From Gammaproteobacteria bacterium (GTDB lineage Bacteria; Pseudomonadota; Gammaproteobacteria; SZUA-152), in the NCBI GenBank assembly GCA_013152545.1, contig JAADGF010000068.1:62001-126000 (forward strand): a stretch of 64,000 nt of DNA. Reading direction: 5' to 3'. The notes under the pieces are model-generated. The model saw only the letters and a list, made by a program, of their open reading frames with translations. It had not been told where the DNA came from and searched no databases. Of this stretch, positions 36,491 to 48,734 are shown one piece after another. A program made the translations under genes and the position numbers. Every line of letters begins with the position of its first letter. Position 1 is the first letter of the stretch.

Positions 36491-37420
36491 TTACGATAAT
36501 GCTTTCGGCAAAGAAAACACAACATTCTCCACTATGCCGTTATTTTCATGGGTTTTGCTACCACCAAATTGCTCAAGTTGTGCCACTACCTGTTGGACCA
36601 GTACTTCCGGCGCCGACGCCCCGGCCGTGACACCCACAGAGGTGGCGTGCTTCACCCAGTCATGCTCAATTTCACTGGCATTGTCAATCAAATACGCATG
36701 AGCACCGAGGCGCTCGGCCAGTTCTTTCAAACGATTGGAATTGGAGCTATTGGTGGAACCCACCACCAATACCACATCGCACTCGGATGCGAACTGCTTG
36801 ACTGCATCCTGTCGATTTTGTGTGGCGTAACAGATATCATTTTTTTTAGGCCCTGATATAGCTGGAAAACGCTTTTTAAGAGCCGCAATAATCTCTGCGG
36901 TATCATCCATCGACAACGTGGTTTGGGACACATAAGCCAAATCAGTTGAATTTTTCACAACCAATTTTCCCACATCAGCAAGGGTTTCAACCAAATATAT
37001 TTTTCCGCCGCGCCCTTCATATTGTCCCAAGGTACCCTCCACTTCAGGATGCCCCGCATGCCCAATTAAAATGCACTCCCGGTTAGCTTTTTCATTGCGC
37101 ACAACCTCCATGTGAACTTTGGTCACCAATGGACACGTTGCGTCAAACACGCGCAAACCGCGTTGTTTAGCATCACGCTGCACCGCTTTCGACACACCAT
37201 GCGCACTGAAAATCACAATCGAATCATCCGGCACTTCTGATACTTCATCAACAAACACCGCACCTTTGTCTCGTAAACCGTCAACCACGTAACGATTATG
37301 CACCACCTCATGACGCACATAGATGGGCGCACCAAAATTTACCAGCGCCCGTTCCACAATTTCAATGGCTCGATTAACACCGGCGCAAAACCCCCGTGGA
37401 TTAGCAAGTAATATCTTCAT
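36491..37420 (-). CDS. ispH: 4-hydroxy-3-methylbut-2-enyl diphosphate reductase
   Basis: Last enzyme of the MEP isoprenoid path, an Fe-S reductase making IPP and DMAPP. 309 residues. The three cluster cysteines are in [22 protein letters not shown] and [10 protein letters not shown]. Other marks are the [12 protein letters not shown] segment and [11 protein letters not shown]. It lies 17 bases after fkpB in the ileS-lspA-fkpB-ispH order. It supplies precursors used by ispB in this window. Confidence 0.97.
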   Translation of the reverse strand: MKILLANPRGFCAGVNRAIEIVERALVNFGAPIYVRHEVVHNRYVVDGLRDKGAVFVDEVSEVPDDSIVIFSAHGVSKAVQRDAKQRGLRVFDATCPLVTKVHMEVVRNEKANRECILIGHAGHPEVEGTLGQYEGRGGKIYLVETLADVGKLVVKNSTDLAYVSQTTLSMDDTAEIIAALKKRFPAISGPKKNDICYATQNRQDAVKQFASECDVVLVVGSTNSSNSNRLKELAERLGAHAYLIDNASEIEHDWVKHATSVGVTAGASAPEVLVQQVVAQLEQFGGSKTHENNGIVENVVFSLPKALS

Positions 37421-37437
37421 GGTAATAAATTTGCCTA

Positions 37438-37905
37438 TTATTCAGGTTCAATAACGCCGTTATCATCAGGCTCCACGGCAATAATCTCCACCTCAAAAAT
37501 TATTGTCCGATTTGCAAGAGGATGGCTAAAATCGACCCTGACAATGTGCTCGTCCATATCCACCACCGTTCCCGGTATTTGCTCCCCGGAAGGGGTGTCA
37601 AAGCCGATCACTACGCCCGCCTTAAGTTTAATAGCATCGCCAAATTCGCTGCGCTGCATGGCATGAATATCCGATTCATCGCTAACCCCATAGGCGTTTT
37701 CCGGCGATAGTTGTACCGTTTGCTTGGCTCCCGAAGTAAGCCCCAACAGTGTCGTTTCCAAACTGTCAATTAAGGTGCCGTCGCCAATCACAAAACGAAG
37801 CGGTTCATGACAATCGTAGCTGGAATCCACTACGGTCGTGTCTTCAAGTAACAATCGATAATGCAAGCTGACCCGACTACCCGTTTGAATTTTTGCTTTA
37901 GGAAT
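37438..37905 (-). CDS. fkpB: FKBP-type peptidyl-prolyl isomerase FkpB (SlpA), probable AUU start
   Basis: SlyD-like FKBP with inserted flap; marks are [28 protein letters not shown], and [25 protein letters not shown]. An ORF finder would start at TTG 37866, which cuts off conserved residues. The frame is open upstream to a TAA at 37918-37920 and reads [20 protein letters not shown], which fits the family N-terminus. That interval has no in-frame ATG or GTG. An ATT at 37903-37905 lies 7 bases after AAGGGAG, so translation probably starts at AUU, giving 155 residues. It lies between lspA and ispH. Confidence 0.88.
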   Translation of the reverse strand: MPKAKIQTGSRVSLHYRLLLEDTTVVDSSYDCHEPLRFVIGDGTLIDSLETTLLGLTSGAKQTVQLSPENAYGVSDESDIHAMQRSEFGDAIKLKAGVVIGFDTPSGEQIPGTVVDMDEHIVRVDFSHPLANRTIIFEVEIIAVEPDDNGVIEPE

Positions 37906-37957
37906 GAATACGCTCCCTTAATCACTAAAGACACCCTGCCCATCGCACTAATCGCAT

Positions 37958-38446
37958 TTACACTTTTTCGGATGCCTGTTTTTTTTCATCTTGCGCTGTG
38001 CGGAATGCATCAATAATTAACGTAACCGCACCGACGCTGATGGCTGAATCCGCAATATTAAAGGCAGGCCAGTACCATCGGTCATAATAAACCTGAATAA
38101 AATCGACAACATAACCCAACGTAATGCGATCCCATACATTACCTAAAGCCCCACCCAGGATTAACGCCAACGCCACGGCCGTCCACCGTTGATTCCTTGC
38201 CAACCCTTTCAACCACACCACAATACCGACGCTTACCCCTAACGCAACAATGGTAAAAAACCATCGCTGCCAACCGGAAGCATCACTGAGAAAACTAAAC
38301 GCCGCGCCACTATTGTGCATCAGGGTAAAATTAAATCCAGGAAACATTGCTACGGGCTGATGTAATATTAACTGATCACTCGCAATTGCCTTAGTGGCCA
38401 GATCAAGTATAACAACAACCACTGATAACCAAATCCATTTAAGCAT
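37958..38446 (-). CDS. lspA: lipoprotein signal peptidase
   Basis: Membrane aspartyl peptidase that removes signal peptides from prolipoproteins such as the FlgP-like protein here. 162 residues from the ATG at 38446. The two catalytic Asp lie in [14 protein letters not shown] and FNIADSAI; the other conserved segment is [12 protein letters not shown]. Four membrane helices are seen. The start overlaps the ileS stop by 8 bases. The longer upstream frame is the shadow of ileS. Confidence 0.96.
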   Translation of the reverse strand: MLKWIWLSVVVVILDLATKAIASDQLILHQPVAMFPGFNFTLMHNSGAAFSFLSDASGWQRWFFTIVALGVSVGIVVWLKGLARNQRWTAVALALILGGALGNVWDRITLGYVVDFIQVYYDRWYWPAFNIADSAISVGAVTLIIDAFRTAQDEKKQASEKV

Positions 38447-41282
38447 AACGACGACGCTCTCCTTGACCCACAACATTTTCCACGCAACGACTGCATATGT
38501 CGGGATGTTCCGCATCACTGCCGACATCCTGCCGATGATGCCAGCATCGAATACATTTATTGTATCCACAAGCCTGTACAACCACCCAACATTCGTCACC
38601 AGTAGATAGCTCCAAGTGCATACCCGCATCTCCCCGTTCCGTATCCCGATGAACACGTGCATAAGATGTTATCAACACAAAACGCAACTCATCTTCCAAT
38701 AAAACCAGTTTCCGGTATAACTCAGTCCCACAGTACAAATCTACCTCGGCACCCAAGGCTGAGCCAATTTCACCAGCAACCCGCAGCGCTTCCAATTGCT
38801 TGCTAACAGCTTCACGCACTTCTAGTACCAACCCCCAATACGCATCATCCATTACAGATGATTGTTCAACTAGTGGAAATGAATACCACTGCTGCAAAAA
38901 CACTGAAGCATCACGCTTGCCGGGGATGGATTGCCAAATTTCATCGGCAGTAAAACTTAAAATAGGCGCCAGCCAACGCACCATGGCTTCAATAATATGA
39001 TACATAGCCGATTGCGCAGAACGCCGTATCAGACTATCGGTTTGCGTCGTGTATTGACGGTCTTTAATAACATCCAAATAAAAACTACCCAGATCGACGT
39101 TGCAAAAATTATGGATACGCTGATAAATGAGATGAAACTCATAATCGTTATACGCCGTGAGTAATTCTGCCTGTAATTGTCGGGCGCGCTCGACCACCCA
39201 TCGATCGAGTGGTAATAGTGCATCCATACCCACCATGTGTTGATCGGGCTCAAAACCGTTGAGATTCCCTAATAAAAATCGCGCGGTGTTACGCATTCGC
39301 CGATAAGCATCTGCCGTACGTTTTAGAATTTCATCAGAAACCGTCATTTCACCACGATAATCAGTAGCGGCAACCCACAAACGCAGTATATCCGCACCAA
39401 GCTGGTTAACCACTTTCTGCGGTGCAATCACATTGCCCTTGGACTTCGACATTTTTTGACCCTTAGCATCCACTGCAAAACCGTGCGTTAACACAGATTT
39501 ATAAGGCGCGTGATGATTAAGAGCAATCGATGTGAGCAATGAGGACTGAAACCAACCACGGTGCTGATCGGAACCCTCTAAATATAAATCAGCTGGCACA
39601 CGCAACTGCTCACGACGATCTAACACGGTATAATGCGTAACCCCGGAGTCAAACCACACATCCAATGTATCGTTGACTTTTTCGTAGTGCTGCACATCTT
39701 TATTGCTCAGCAACTCTTCAGGCTGGAGGCTAAACCAAGCGTCAATACCGGACTGCTCAACCCGTTGCGCCACCGCTTCTATCAAACGCTCTGTGTCAGG
39801 GTGTAATTTTCCTGTTTGTTTATGCACAAACAGGGCAATCGGCACCCCCCAAGTACGTTGCCTTGAGATACACCAGTCCGGTCGGTTTTCCACCATGGCC
39901 TTGATGCGGGCCTGCCCCCAATCGGGCAACCATTGTGTGTCGGATATTGCTTGTAACGCACTTGAACGTAACCCCTTTTGCTCCATGCTGATAAACCACT
40001 GTGGTGTGGCACGAAAAATAATGGGGGTTTTGTGCCGCCAACAATGGGGATAACTGTGTTGCAATGATTCATCATGCAGCAATGCTCCCTTGGTTTTCAG
40101 CACCTCGATGACATGATCATTAGCTTTAAAAACGTGCTCACCAGCAAACAATGGCGTACCTTCCCGAAAACAACCATTGCCGTCAACCGGGTTATCCACC
40201 TTCAGGTGGTAACGCATTCCCACAACATAATCATCTTGCCCATGCCCGGGTGCGGTATGCACAGCACCAGTGCCCGACTCAGTCGTCACATGATCACCCA
40301 AAACAACCGGCACCTCCCGATCATAAAATGGGTGCTGAAGCTTTACCCCATCAAGATCAGCGCCCTTACAATGGGCAATCACCCGGTAATGTTCATTACC
40401 ATAACGCGCCAGCGCATTCTCAAACAACGCTTCGGCAAACACCAAGCGCTCAGCACCGTATTGCCCCTCGGTTTGCACCACCACGTACGCCAATTCGGGA
40501 TTCAGCGCCACCGCTTGATTCGCAGGTAATGTCCAGGGCGTTGTGGTCCAAATCACAACGGACACTGGTCCCTCACCCACATGGCCAATATCACCGGTAT
40601 GGTCACACCTGGCAAGCAGTGCCAACTCGTCCAACACTGTAAACCGCACGTCAATGGCGGGCGAGGTTTTATCCTCGTATTCAACTTCCGCCTCGGCCAG
40701 TGCAGAGCCACAATCAGCACACCAGTGAACCGGCTTCGAACCTTTGTGTAAATGCCCGGCATTGATAACACTGCCCAAGGCACGAATGATATCCGCTTCA
40801 GACTGATAAGACATGGTTAAATAAGGGTTATCCCAGTCACCGAAGATACCCAGACGCACAAAATCTTTACGCTGGCCATCCACCTGACGCTGTGCATAGT
40901 CGCGGCAAGCCTGACGAAATTGTGCAGTGGAAATTTTCAGCCCCGCTTTGCCTTTCTTCTTCTCCACCTGCAACTCAATGGGCAAGCCGTGGCAATCCCA
41001 ACCAGGCACATAAGGCGCATCGTAGCCGCTCATAACTTTCGACTTTACAATAATATCTTTTAATACTTTATTTACTGCATGACCAATATGAATGTCACCG
41101 TTGGCATAAGGAGGACCATCATGCAGAATAAATTTGGCGTTACCTTGTGCGTTTTCGCGTAACTGACCATACAAATCCATCGTCTGCCAACGTTTCAGCA
41201 TCTCCGGCTCACGATTCGCCAAATTGCCTCGCATGGGGAAATCGGTTTTCGGTAAATTTAAAGTCTCTTTATAATCTGCCAC
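38439..41282 (-). CDS. ileS: isoleucyl-tRNA synthetase
   Basis: Charges tRNA-Ile. 947 residues, full length. Class I motifs are [15 protein letters not shown] (HIGH) near residue 58 and KMSKSKGN near 613. The editing domain has [13 protein letters not shown] and [12 protein letters not shown]. The C-terminal zinc finger is present (CIRCWHHR and CSRCVENV). The gene follows ribF with a 191 base gap carrying phased TTATCACG boxes and is followed by lspA with an 8 base overlap. Confidence 0.98.
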   Translation of the reverse strand: MADYKETLNLPKTDFPMRGNLANREPEMLKRWQTMDLYGQLRENAQGNAKFILHDGPPYANGDIHIGHAVNKVLKDIIVKSKVMSGYDAPYVPGWDCHGLPIELQVEKKKGKAGLKISTAQFRQACRDYAQRQVDGQRKDFVRLGIFGDWDNPYLTMSYQSEADIIRALGSVINAGHLHKGSKPVHWCADCGSALAEAEVEYEDKTSPAIDVRFTVLDELALLARCDHTGDIGHVGEGPVSVVIWTTTPWTLPANQAVALNPELAYVVVQTEGQYGAERLVFAEALFENALARYGNEHYRVIAHCKGADLDGVKLQHPFYDREVPVVLGDHVTTESGTGAVHTAPGHGQDDYVVGMRYHLKVDNPVDGNGCFREGTPLFAGEHVFKANDHVIEVLKTKGALLHDESLQHSYPHCWRHKTPIIFRATPQWFISMEQKGLRSSALQAISDTQWLPDWGQARIKAMVENRPDWCISRQRTWGVPIALFVHKQTGKLHPDTERLIEAVAQRVEQSGIDAWFSLQPEELLSNKDVQHYEKVNDTLDVWFDSGVTHYTVLDRREQLRVPADLYLEGSDQHRGWFQSSLLTSIALNHHAPYKSVLTHGFAVDAKGQKMSKSKGNVIAPQKVVNQLGADILRLWVAATDYRGEMTVSDEILKRTADAYRRMRNTARFLLGNLNGFEPDQHMVGMDALLPLDRWVVERARQLQAELLTAYNDYEFHLIYQRIHNFCNVDLGSFYLDVIKDRQYTTQTDSLIRRSAQSAMYHIIEAMVRWLAPILSFTADEIWQSIPGKRDASVFLQQWYSFPLVEQSSVMDDAYWGLVLEVREAVSKQLEALRVAGEIGSALGAEVDLYCGTELYRKLVLLEDELRFVLITSYARVHRDTERGDAGMHLELSTGDECWVVVQACGYNKCIRCWHHRQDVGSDAEHPDICSRCVENVVGQGERRRYA

Positions 41283-41361
41283 GGTTATCTTCTATACGGT
41301 TGTATTAGGAATATACACGTCCCTAATCATTAAAAGTTATTGTAATTTTCATGAGTTGTAG

Positions 41362-41401
41362 TTATCACGAATTATAGTTATCACGTTAAACAATTATCAC
41401 G
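41362..41401 (+). repeat. three TTATCACG boxes at 16 bp period
   Basis: TTATCACG starts at 41362, 41378 and 41394, an exact 16 bp step. The first and third are followed by AATT. They lie in the ribF-ileS gap, about 80-120 bases upstream of the ileS start codon. It may be an array of protein-binding sites or a decayed short tandem repeat. Confidence 0.8.
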
Positions 41402-41473
41402 AATTGCCTGTTTTCACTACCCCGTGTCCCCCGTTAACACATGCTCAATCAATCGCCTCGTCTATGTTACCGC

Positions 41474-42424
41474 TTAGGGGCAAAATGCACTACTAAAAAA
41501 CGCCCGCGCCGCCGCCGCATCCTTGTTTATCTGGACTTTTAACGTTTCAAACGACTCAAAACGCTGTTCTTCACGTATTTTTTCCAAAAAGTTAACGCAA
41601 ACGTGTGCACCATATATATCACGATCAAAATCAAATAAATGGACTTCCAACAACGTTTGAGTTCCCTTCACCGTCGGCCGCACCCCCACATTAGCGACGC
41701 CATTAACAAGCGATACCCCCAAATCCTGCTCATCACCGAGCATCTGTACAGCATAAACACCGCTAACCGGCGTGGAACGTCGATGCACATAAATATTTGC
41801 AGTGGGAAACCCAATAGATCTGCCACGTTTGTCACCGTGGGCAACCCGACCGACCATGCCATATGAGCGCCCTAACAACTGTTCAGCTAATTTAGTATTA
41901 CCGGTTTGCAGCGCCTCACGAATTCGGGTGCTACTGACCCGCTCGCCACCAAAATCAAACGTGCAGGTGTTTGCCACCTGAAAACCGAACTGATTACCCG
42001 ATTGCTTAAGAAAATCGAAGTCACCTTCACGTCCTTTGCCGAAACGAAAATCATCACCAACCACGAGGTATTTAACCCCCAAGCCATGAACCAGCACCTT
42101 TTGCACAAATTCACCAGCAGTGAGACTGGCCAGATCTGCGTTAAAATGAAGGCACAGTAAATAGTCAAGTTGCAATACTAATACTGCATTTAATTTTTCC
42201 CTGAACTTGGTGAGCCGGGGAGGCACATCTTTCGGTAAAAAAAATTCCTGGGGTTGTGGTTCAAAAGTAATGGCCGTAGCCGGCAAATTAAGTTGTTGCG
42301 CTTTACGAATGAGTTGCTTAAACACAGCCTGATGACCCAGATGCATACCATCAAAATTACCTATAGTTGCGGCACAACCCTGATGCTCAGGCTTTAAATT
42401 TTGTAGGCCCCGAATTATGACCAT
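41474..42424 (-). CDS. ribF: bifunctional riboflavin kinase / FMN adenylyltransferase
   Basis: Makes FMN and FAD from riboflavin. 316 residues. The N-terminal adenylyltransferase has GNFDGMHLGHQAVF and the segment VGDDFRFGKGREG; the C-terminal kinase has GDKRGRSIGFPTANI and LEVHLFDFDRDIYG. The gene lies between murJ (161 bases) and ileS, the usual place. Confidence 0.97.
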   Translation of the reverse strand: MVIIRGLQNLKPEHQGCAATIGNFDGMHLGHQAVFKQLIRKAQQLNLPATAITFEPQPQEFFLPKDVPPRLTKFREKLNAVLVLQLDYLLCLHFNADLASLTAGEFVQKVLVHGLGVKYLVVGDDFRFGKGREGDFDFLKQSGNQFGFQVANTCTFDFGGERVSSTRIREALQTGNTKLAEQLLGRSYGMVGRVAHGDKRGRSIGFPTANIYVHRRSTPVSGVYAVQMLGDEQDLGVSLVNGVANVGVRPTVKGTQTLLEVHLFDFDRDIYGAHVCVNFLEKIREEQRFESFETLKVQINKDAAAARAFFSSAFCP

Positions 42425-42585
42425 TTTCTTTTATGAATCATCCCAGTTTTAACCTAAAATCATCCGTTGGACAGCATGTAGAGTACGTGTTTAATCATGA
42501 CTGACGAGTATACTGTAACAGCTCAGCACAATGTTGATACACGGTTAACACATAAAAATGACACGGAGGCGTTAGCTGGAGGAGC

Positions 42586-44148
42586 TTACGTTTTGTGCCG
42601 AACTAATTCTTTTAGCTTCATTCCCATCAGCACTAAACTGGCAAAATACGCAATACCACCAACACTCACCCAAAGCAGCACGTTAAGTACCCGCTCATAC
42701 ACAGACCACTGCATCCAAACAGCATTGGACTCCACACCAAAATATAACACCAATCCCATAATGACGCAGGCTGCACCGATGCGCAGCAGGAAAATTGCCC
42801 AGCCCAGGTCGGGTTTATAAACACCATCACGCCTTAAACCTCTATAAAGCAAGGTCGATTGCAGTATGGCGGATAATGCGGTGGACAATGCCAACCCCAT
42901 ATGCGGTGCCTCGTAAGCCAGCATCATCATTGTTGACACTAAAATCACGGTAAAAACGACTTTGACTAACATCGATTGAATGGCAATTTTCATCGGGGTT
43001 TTGGTATTTTGCCGTGCAAAATAGCCGGGAGACAATACTTTAATACACATAAACCCCAAAAGCCCCACTGAGTAGGCAATCAACGCCAGTTGCGTCATGT
43101 ATAAATCGTGCTCGCTAAATTTTCCATACTGAAAAATCGTAATAATGAGTGGCCCGGATAAGGCGACTAACCCCAGTGCTGCTGGCGCTCCAATCAACAG
43201 CGTCAAACGCAACGCCCAGTCCAACATATGACTAAATTGCTTAGGATCATCATTCGCATGCCGGACCGACAAGCTCGGCAATATCACCGTCGCAATGGCC
43301 ACACCAAAGATACCAAATGGAAATTCAACTAAACGATCCGCATAATATAGCCAGGATATACTGCCAGCCACTAAAAAAGAGGCAATCCAAAAATCAAATA
43401 ACAGATTAATTTGCTGCACAGAAGAGCTGAATAAAGCAGGAATCATTAAGGTCCTGACTTTTCGTACCCCGGGATCATGCCAGGCCCACCGCGGCAATGA
43501 AAATAGCCGCAATCGAAACAAAAAGGGAAATTGAAACACTAGCTGCACCACGCCAGCGATAAACACACCAATCGCCAGCGCGATGATTGGCTCCTCCATA
43601 ACAGGGGACAACCAGACAGCCGCCGCTATCATGCAAATATTCAATAATATCGGTGTAATTGAAGGAATCGCAAACTGGCCGTATGCATTCAAAATACCAC
43701 CGGCTAACGCTGTTAATGAAATGAACAAAATATACGGAAAAGTGAATCGCAACATCTCCGTGGTTAATTCATAACGCGAATCCCCCCCCGCCCAACCCGG
43801 CGCAAAAACCAGCACCAAAATGGGTGCCGCCACAACACCGATCACGGTAACGATACATAAGACGCCCCCGAGCGTACCCGCCACGTTAGCCGCTAATTTT
43901 TTAACCTCGTCATGTTCACGCTTGGTTTTGTATTCGGTGAAAACAGGGACAAAAGCCTGGGAAAAGGCCCCTTCGGCAAACTGACGCCGCAATAAGTTGG
44001 GAATTTTAAAAGCAACAAAAAATGCATCGGTAGTGCCGTCAGCACCAAAAAATCGTGCAAACACCACATCCCGCACCAACCCGGAAATGCGTGATAGTAG
44101 CGTCATGAATGATACAACGGCGGTGGATTTCAGCAACTTGCCACTCAT
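42586..44148 (-). CDS. murJ: lipid II flippase MurJ
   Basis: Inner-membrane flippase for the peptidoglycan precursor lipid II. 520 residues with about 14 membrane helices. Marks are the N-terminal SRISGLVRDVVFARFFGA and FRRQFAEGAFSQAFVPVF-like segment (seen as LLRRQFAEGAFSQAF), and later VLSPGYFARQNTKTPMK. Divergent from rpsT, which is the common arrangement. Confidence 0.97.
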   Translation of the reverse strand: MSGKLLKSTAVVSFMTLLSRISGLVRDVVFARFFGADGTTDAFFVAFKIPNLLRRQFAEGAFSQAFVPVFTEYKTKREHDEVKKLAANVAGTLGGVLCIVTVIGVVAAPILVLVFAPGWAGGDSRYELTTEMLRFTFPYILFISLTALAGGILNAYGQFAIPSITPILLNICMIAAAVWLSPVMEEPIIALAIGVFIAGVVQLVFQFPFLFRLRLFSLPRWAWHDPGVRKVRTLMIPALFSSSVQQINLLFDFWIASFLVAGSISWLYYADRLVEFPFGIFGVAIATVILPSLSVRHANDDPKQFSHMLDWALRLTLLIGAPAALGLVALSGPLIITIFQYGKFSEHDLYMTQLALIAYSVGLLGFMCIKVLSPGYFARQNTKTPMKIAIQSMLVKVVFTVILVSTMMMLAYEAPHMGLALSTALSAILQSTLLYRGLRRDGVYKPDLGWAIFLLRIGAACVIMGLVLYFGVESNAVWMQWSVYERVLNVLLWVSVGGIAYFASLVLMGMKLKELVRHKT

Positions 44149-44329
44149 TTAATTGAACCCTGTCCCATCAAAAAAATTGGATAGAAATAATAGATTTTTT
44201 TAATCCACTGTTATATAGGCTACTTTTCAGTTTCATCTAAAATAAAAACAGTAATGCCTTTTTGTTGAGCGAGCATATTAACTGTATTTATCAAGGACTT
44301 ACAGAACTTTATCAAGCCCAACCAAATAG

Positions 44330-44358
44330 TTGACAAATAAACCAAAAACCAGCATATT
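44330..44358 (+). promoter_or_regulatory. candidate sigma70 promoter of rpsT
   Basis: TTGACA at 44330-44335, then 17 bases, then CATATT at 44353-44358. It lies about 120 bases upstream of the rpsT start on the same strand. The match is good at -35 and partial at -10. Confidence 0.5.
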
Positions 44359-44480
44359 ATGCGCCCCGAAGAAAATCCAACGAACCACGTAAGCTTTTGA
44401 ATAAGTTGTTTTGGGTGAATGTAAGAATGCCCGGACAGAATTAACGGTGGATTTATTTACAGAAGCACAGGAGCATAATA

Positions 44481-44747
44481 TTGGCCAATTCCGCACAAGC
44501 AAGAAAACGCGTAAGACAAAATGAAAAGCGTCGGCAACACAACGCCAGCTTACGCTCAATGATGCGCACGTACCTCAAAAAGGTTATTAGCGCAATCGCT
44601 AACGGCGATAAAGACAAAGCAACACAAGCTTACAAAGAAGCAGTGCCTGTTATTGATCGCATGGCCAATAAAAACATCATTACAGCCAACAAAGCCTCCC
44701 GCCATAAGAGCCGCTTGAATACACGCATTCGCGCCATTACCTCTTAA
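44481..44747 (+). CDS. rpsT: 30S ribosomal protein S20, UUG start
   Basis: 88 residues starting (M)ANSAQARKRVRQNEKRR, the usual N-terminus. The start codon is TTG at 44481 with GGAG 8 bases upstream; no ATG fits. The E. coli gene also uses UUG, which is part of its translational control. It binds 16S rRNA early. It is a single gene, with a promoter candidate upstream and a strong terminator after. Confidence 0.97.
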   Translation: MANSAQARKRVRQNEKRRQHNASLRSMMRTYLKKVISAIANGDKDKATQAYKEAVPVIDRMANKNIITANKASRHKSRLNTRIRAITS

Positions 44748-44791
44748 ATAGCAGTAACGAATAGCAACACGCTGCGAAAAACATAAAAAAC

Positions 44792-44814
44792 ACCGGCACT
44801 GCGCCGGTTTTTTT
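44792..44814. terminator. bidirectional terminator between rpsT and proB
   Basis: Stem ACCGGC/GCCGGT with a 5 base loop, followed by seven T on the plus strand. A run of A precedes it, giving a T run on the minus strand as well. It lies between the converging ends of rpsT (44747) and proB (44837). Confidence 0.88.
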
Positions 44815-44836
44815 GTTGTCCAAGCGGGCGCCCCTC

Positions 44837-45955
44837 TCAAAGCAACACTAAATTATCCCGATGAATCAATTCCGGCTCATCAACATACCCTAATAACTCT
44901 TCTATTTTATTGCTCGCCTGACCTTTAATGACCCTGACCTCGATTGCTGAATAATTAACCAAGCCTCGCGCAACTTCTCTGCCCTGCTGATCCAAACAGG
45001 AAACCACCTCACCACGGATAAACTCACCGTTCACATCACTAACCCCTACCGCCAACAAACTGCGCCCGGATTCCCGCAATACGTGCACAGCACCGTCATC
45101 CAGCACCAATCCGCCCTTAGGTTGCAAGTGACTGGCCAACCATTGCTTCCTCGCCACAATGGGCTCCTGATCGGGTAACAACAAAGTGCCAATATTCTCT
45201 CCAGCACAAATGCGCGGCATAACATCCTTTTCAGCGCCAAGCGCAATCACGGTAACAGCGCCAGACCTTGCCGCTAAACGTGCGGCACGCAACTTGGTAT
45301 ACATGCCACCACGACCGAATTCACCCCCTGTTGCACTCACCATCGCATCCAGTGCTGCATCACTGGCCACTGCCTCGCTAACCAATGCAGCAGTGCTATT
45401 GAAGCGGGGATCGCGATCATACATACCAGGTTGGTCCGTTAATAAAAGCAGTGCATCCGCCTCAACCAAATTGACAACCAATGCCGCTAAACTATCATTA
45501 TCCCCGAAGCATATTTCATCTGTGGCCACCGTATCGTTTTCATTAATAACAGGCACCACCCCTAAATTGAGCAATGTCCTTAGCGTACTTCGAGCATTAA
45601 GATAACGTTTGCGATTTGATAAGTCTTCGTGCGTCAATAAGACTTGCGCAGTATGAATACCATGTAGCTGAAAGCAGGACTCATAGGATTGAATCAAACC
45701 CATCTGCCCCACCGCTGCCGCTGCCTGCAACTCATAAATCGCATGAGGCCGCTGACGCCAGTCTAAACGCATCATACCTTCCGCAACAGCACCACTGGAC
45801 ACCAACAAGACTCGCTTACCGCTTCCATGAAGTTTTGCAATTTGCGCCACCCACTCAGCAATAGCGGCTTTATCCAGGCCTTGACCTTGCGCCGTTAATA
45901 AAGAACTCCCTATCTTAACGACAAGACAATTTGCTGTACAAACCTTGTTACGCAT
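44837..45955 (-). CDS. proB: glutamate 5-kinase
   Basis: First step of proline synthesis. 372 residues. The amino-acid kinase domain has [40 protein letters not shown] and [19 protein letters not shown]-terminal PUA domain (about 280-365) is present. It follows obgE by 56 bases on the same strand, the order rplU-rpmA-obgE-proB. proA is not in the window. Confidence 0.97.
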   Translation of the reverse strand: MRNKVCTANCLVVKIGSSLLTAQGQGLDKAAIAEWVAQIAKLHGSGKRVLLVSSGAVAEGMMRLDWRQRPHAIYELQAAAAVGQMGLIQSYESCFQLHGIHTAQVLLTHEDLSNRKRYLNARSTLRTLLNLGVVPVINENDTVATDEICFGDNDSLAALVVNLVEADALLLLTDQPGMYDRDPRFNSTAALVSEAVASDAALDAMVSATGGEFGRGGMYTKLRAARLAARSGAVTVIALGAEKDVMPRICAGENIGTLLLPDQEPIVARKQWLASHLQPKGGLVLDDGAVHVLRESGRSLLAVGVSDVNGEFIRGEVVSCLDQQGREVARGLVNYSAIEVRVIKGQASNKIEELLGYVDEPELIHRDNLVLL

Positions 45956-46011
45956 GAACTAAGCACTGCCATTCTGGTTCAGCTTGCTGATTAACACTAA
46001 CACCATTAAAA

Positions 46012-47488
<1,477 letters not shown>

Positions 47489-47517
47489 AAAAAAACCCCG
47501 CACGAGACGGGGTTTTT
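47489..47517 (-). terminator. rho-independent terminator after rpmA
   Basis: Stem CCCCG/CGGGG extended by A-T pairs (AAAAACCCCG and CGGGGTTTTT), loop of 7 bases. On the minus strand it ends in a run of T. It lies 27 bases after the rpmA stop. Confidence 0.9.
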
Positions 47518-47543
47518 GGTAACAAAAAACCCCAGCAACTACA

Positions 47544-47804
47544 TTACGCTGGCACCACCACACTCACAAATTGACGATTCTTGGGGCCTTTAATTTCAAA
47601 CTTAACTGCACCACTTTCTTTAGCAAACAAGGTGTGATCTTTACCACACCCAACATTAATGCCAGGATGCACTTTGGTACCTCGTTGACGAATAATAATA
47701 TTGCCTGCCTTGACAATTTCCCCACCATAGCGCTTTACACCTAAACGCTTGGAATTCGAATCACGACCATTTCGAGTACTACCTGCTGCTTTTTTATGTG
47801 CCAT
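47544..47804 (-). CDS. rpmA: 50S ribosomal protein L27
   Basis: 86 residues. It starts [20 protein letters not shown], with the usual segment [10 protein letters not shown] and [14 protein letters not shown]27 reaches the peptidyl-transferase centre with its N-terminus. It follows rplU by 144 bases. Confidence 0.98.
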   Translation of the reverse strand: MAHKKAAGSTRNGRDSNSKRLGVKRYGGEIVKAGNIIIRQRGTKVHPGINVGCGKDHTLFAKESGAVKFEIKGPKNRQFVSVVVPA

Positions 47805-47948
47805 TGATCTTTACCCTGCTATCGGATGACGAGCCGATTTGCACGCCAACATGTAAAATGAATGAAACTACCTGCCAACAGCCTAATCACTACGCTCCGA
47901 CCTAATATAGGTTCAAAATTGGCGCGTTTGCCATAGACTAATACAGCT

Positions 47949-48260
47949 TTACAATGAAATATCGGTAATTTCAATTTCAGTGTAATTCTGACGATGCCCC
48001 ATTTGCTTGCGATGGTGCTTACGACGCCGAAATTTGACAATATCGATTTTTTTGCCACGACCGTGGGAAACCACGGTAGCAGTGACCTTGCCACCATCAA
48101 CCATTGGCGTGCCAACAGTAACATTGTCACCATCAGCAACCATGAGGACGTCAGTAAGGTCCACAGAAGCCCCGGTTTCTACCGATAGCGTCTCTACCTT
48201 CAACTTTTCGCCTTTCACCACTCTGTATTGTTTGCCACCGGTTTTAATGACCGCGTACAT
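47949..48260 (-). CDS. rplU: 50S ribosomal protein L21
   Basis: 103 residues from the ATG at 48260 ([19 protein letters not shown]), the usual length and N-terminus. The C-terminal [19 protein letters not shown] is typical. A longer frame would add 8 residues without support. First gene of rplU-rpmA, divergent from ispB. Confidence 0.98.
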   Translation of the reverse strand: MYAVIKTGGKQYRVVKGEKLKVETLSVETGASVDLTDVLMVADGDNVTVGTPMVDGGKVTATVVSHGRGKKIDIVKFRRRKHHRKQMGHRQNYTEIEITDISL

Positions 48261-48734
48261 CGCCTTTCTCCATTTCAGCCACAAATTTTGTGGAATAACT
48301 TTCGTTGAATAACCTATGAATAATGCCCAAATTCAGCTTAGATTCGAATCACCGCCTACATACGGCAAAAAACAGGAGATTCTAACGACTAACGCTACCC
48401 AGGTCAAACATTACCCGCCACTTTCTATCGACCGAACTGCACATTAGACGAGAACAATGCCATATCCTCTTGCGGCACAATCAGCATCACAGGGCATCGT
48501 AACGGTATCACCAACGTCAATGAACCATAAAAAATCGGTAAAACCCCATTCCACAATGGCCTTTAACACCAAGCTCAATACTCTAATAAAATCGCTTGGA
48601 TTTTGCGCCATGGTCTTTTCATGCGACAAACATGGACGCGAGCCGTAGAGCAATGCAGGTGCAATCATCAAGGTTCAACTGATTAATTTAGGTTAAACCT
48701 TGACACCTTAGCCGCGCGCCCATAGCATGGCCAG
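48261..48734. other. rplU-ispB divergent intergenic region
   Basis: About 470 bp. A stray family B end in inverted orientation (TTCAACTGATTAATTTAGG) lies at 48676-48694. Short overlapping frames on both strands (48444-48671) lack any support. Promoters for both divergent genes must be here. Confidence 0.5.

Noticed and set aside
48444-48671. Overlapping frames on both strands between rplU and ispB
   Set aside because: Frames of 75 and 63 codons lie on opposite strands of the same DNA; neither has a ribosome site or a family motif.
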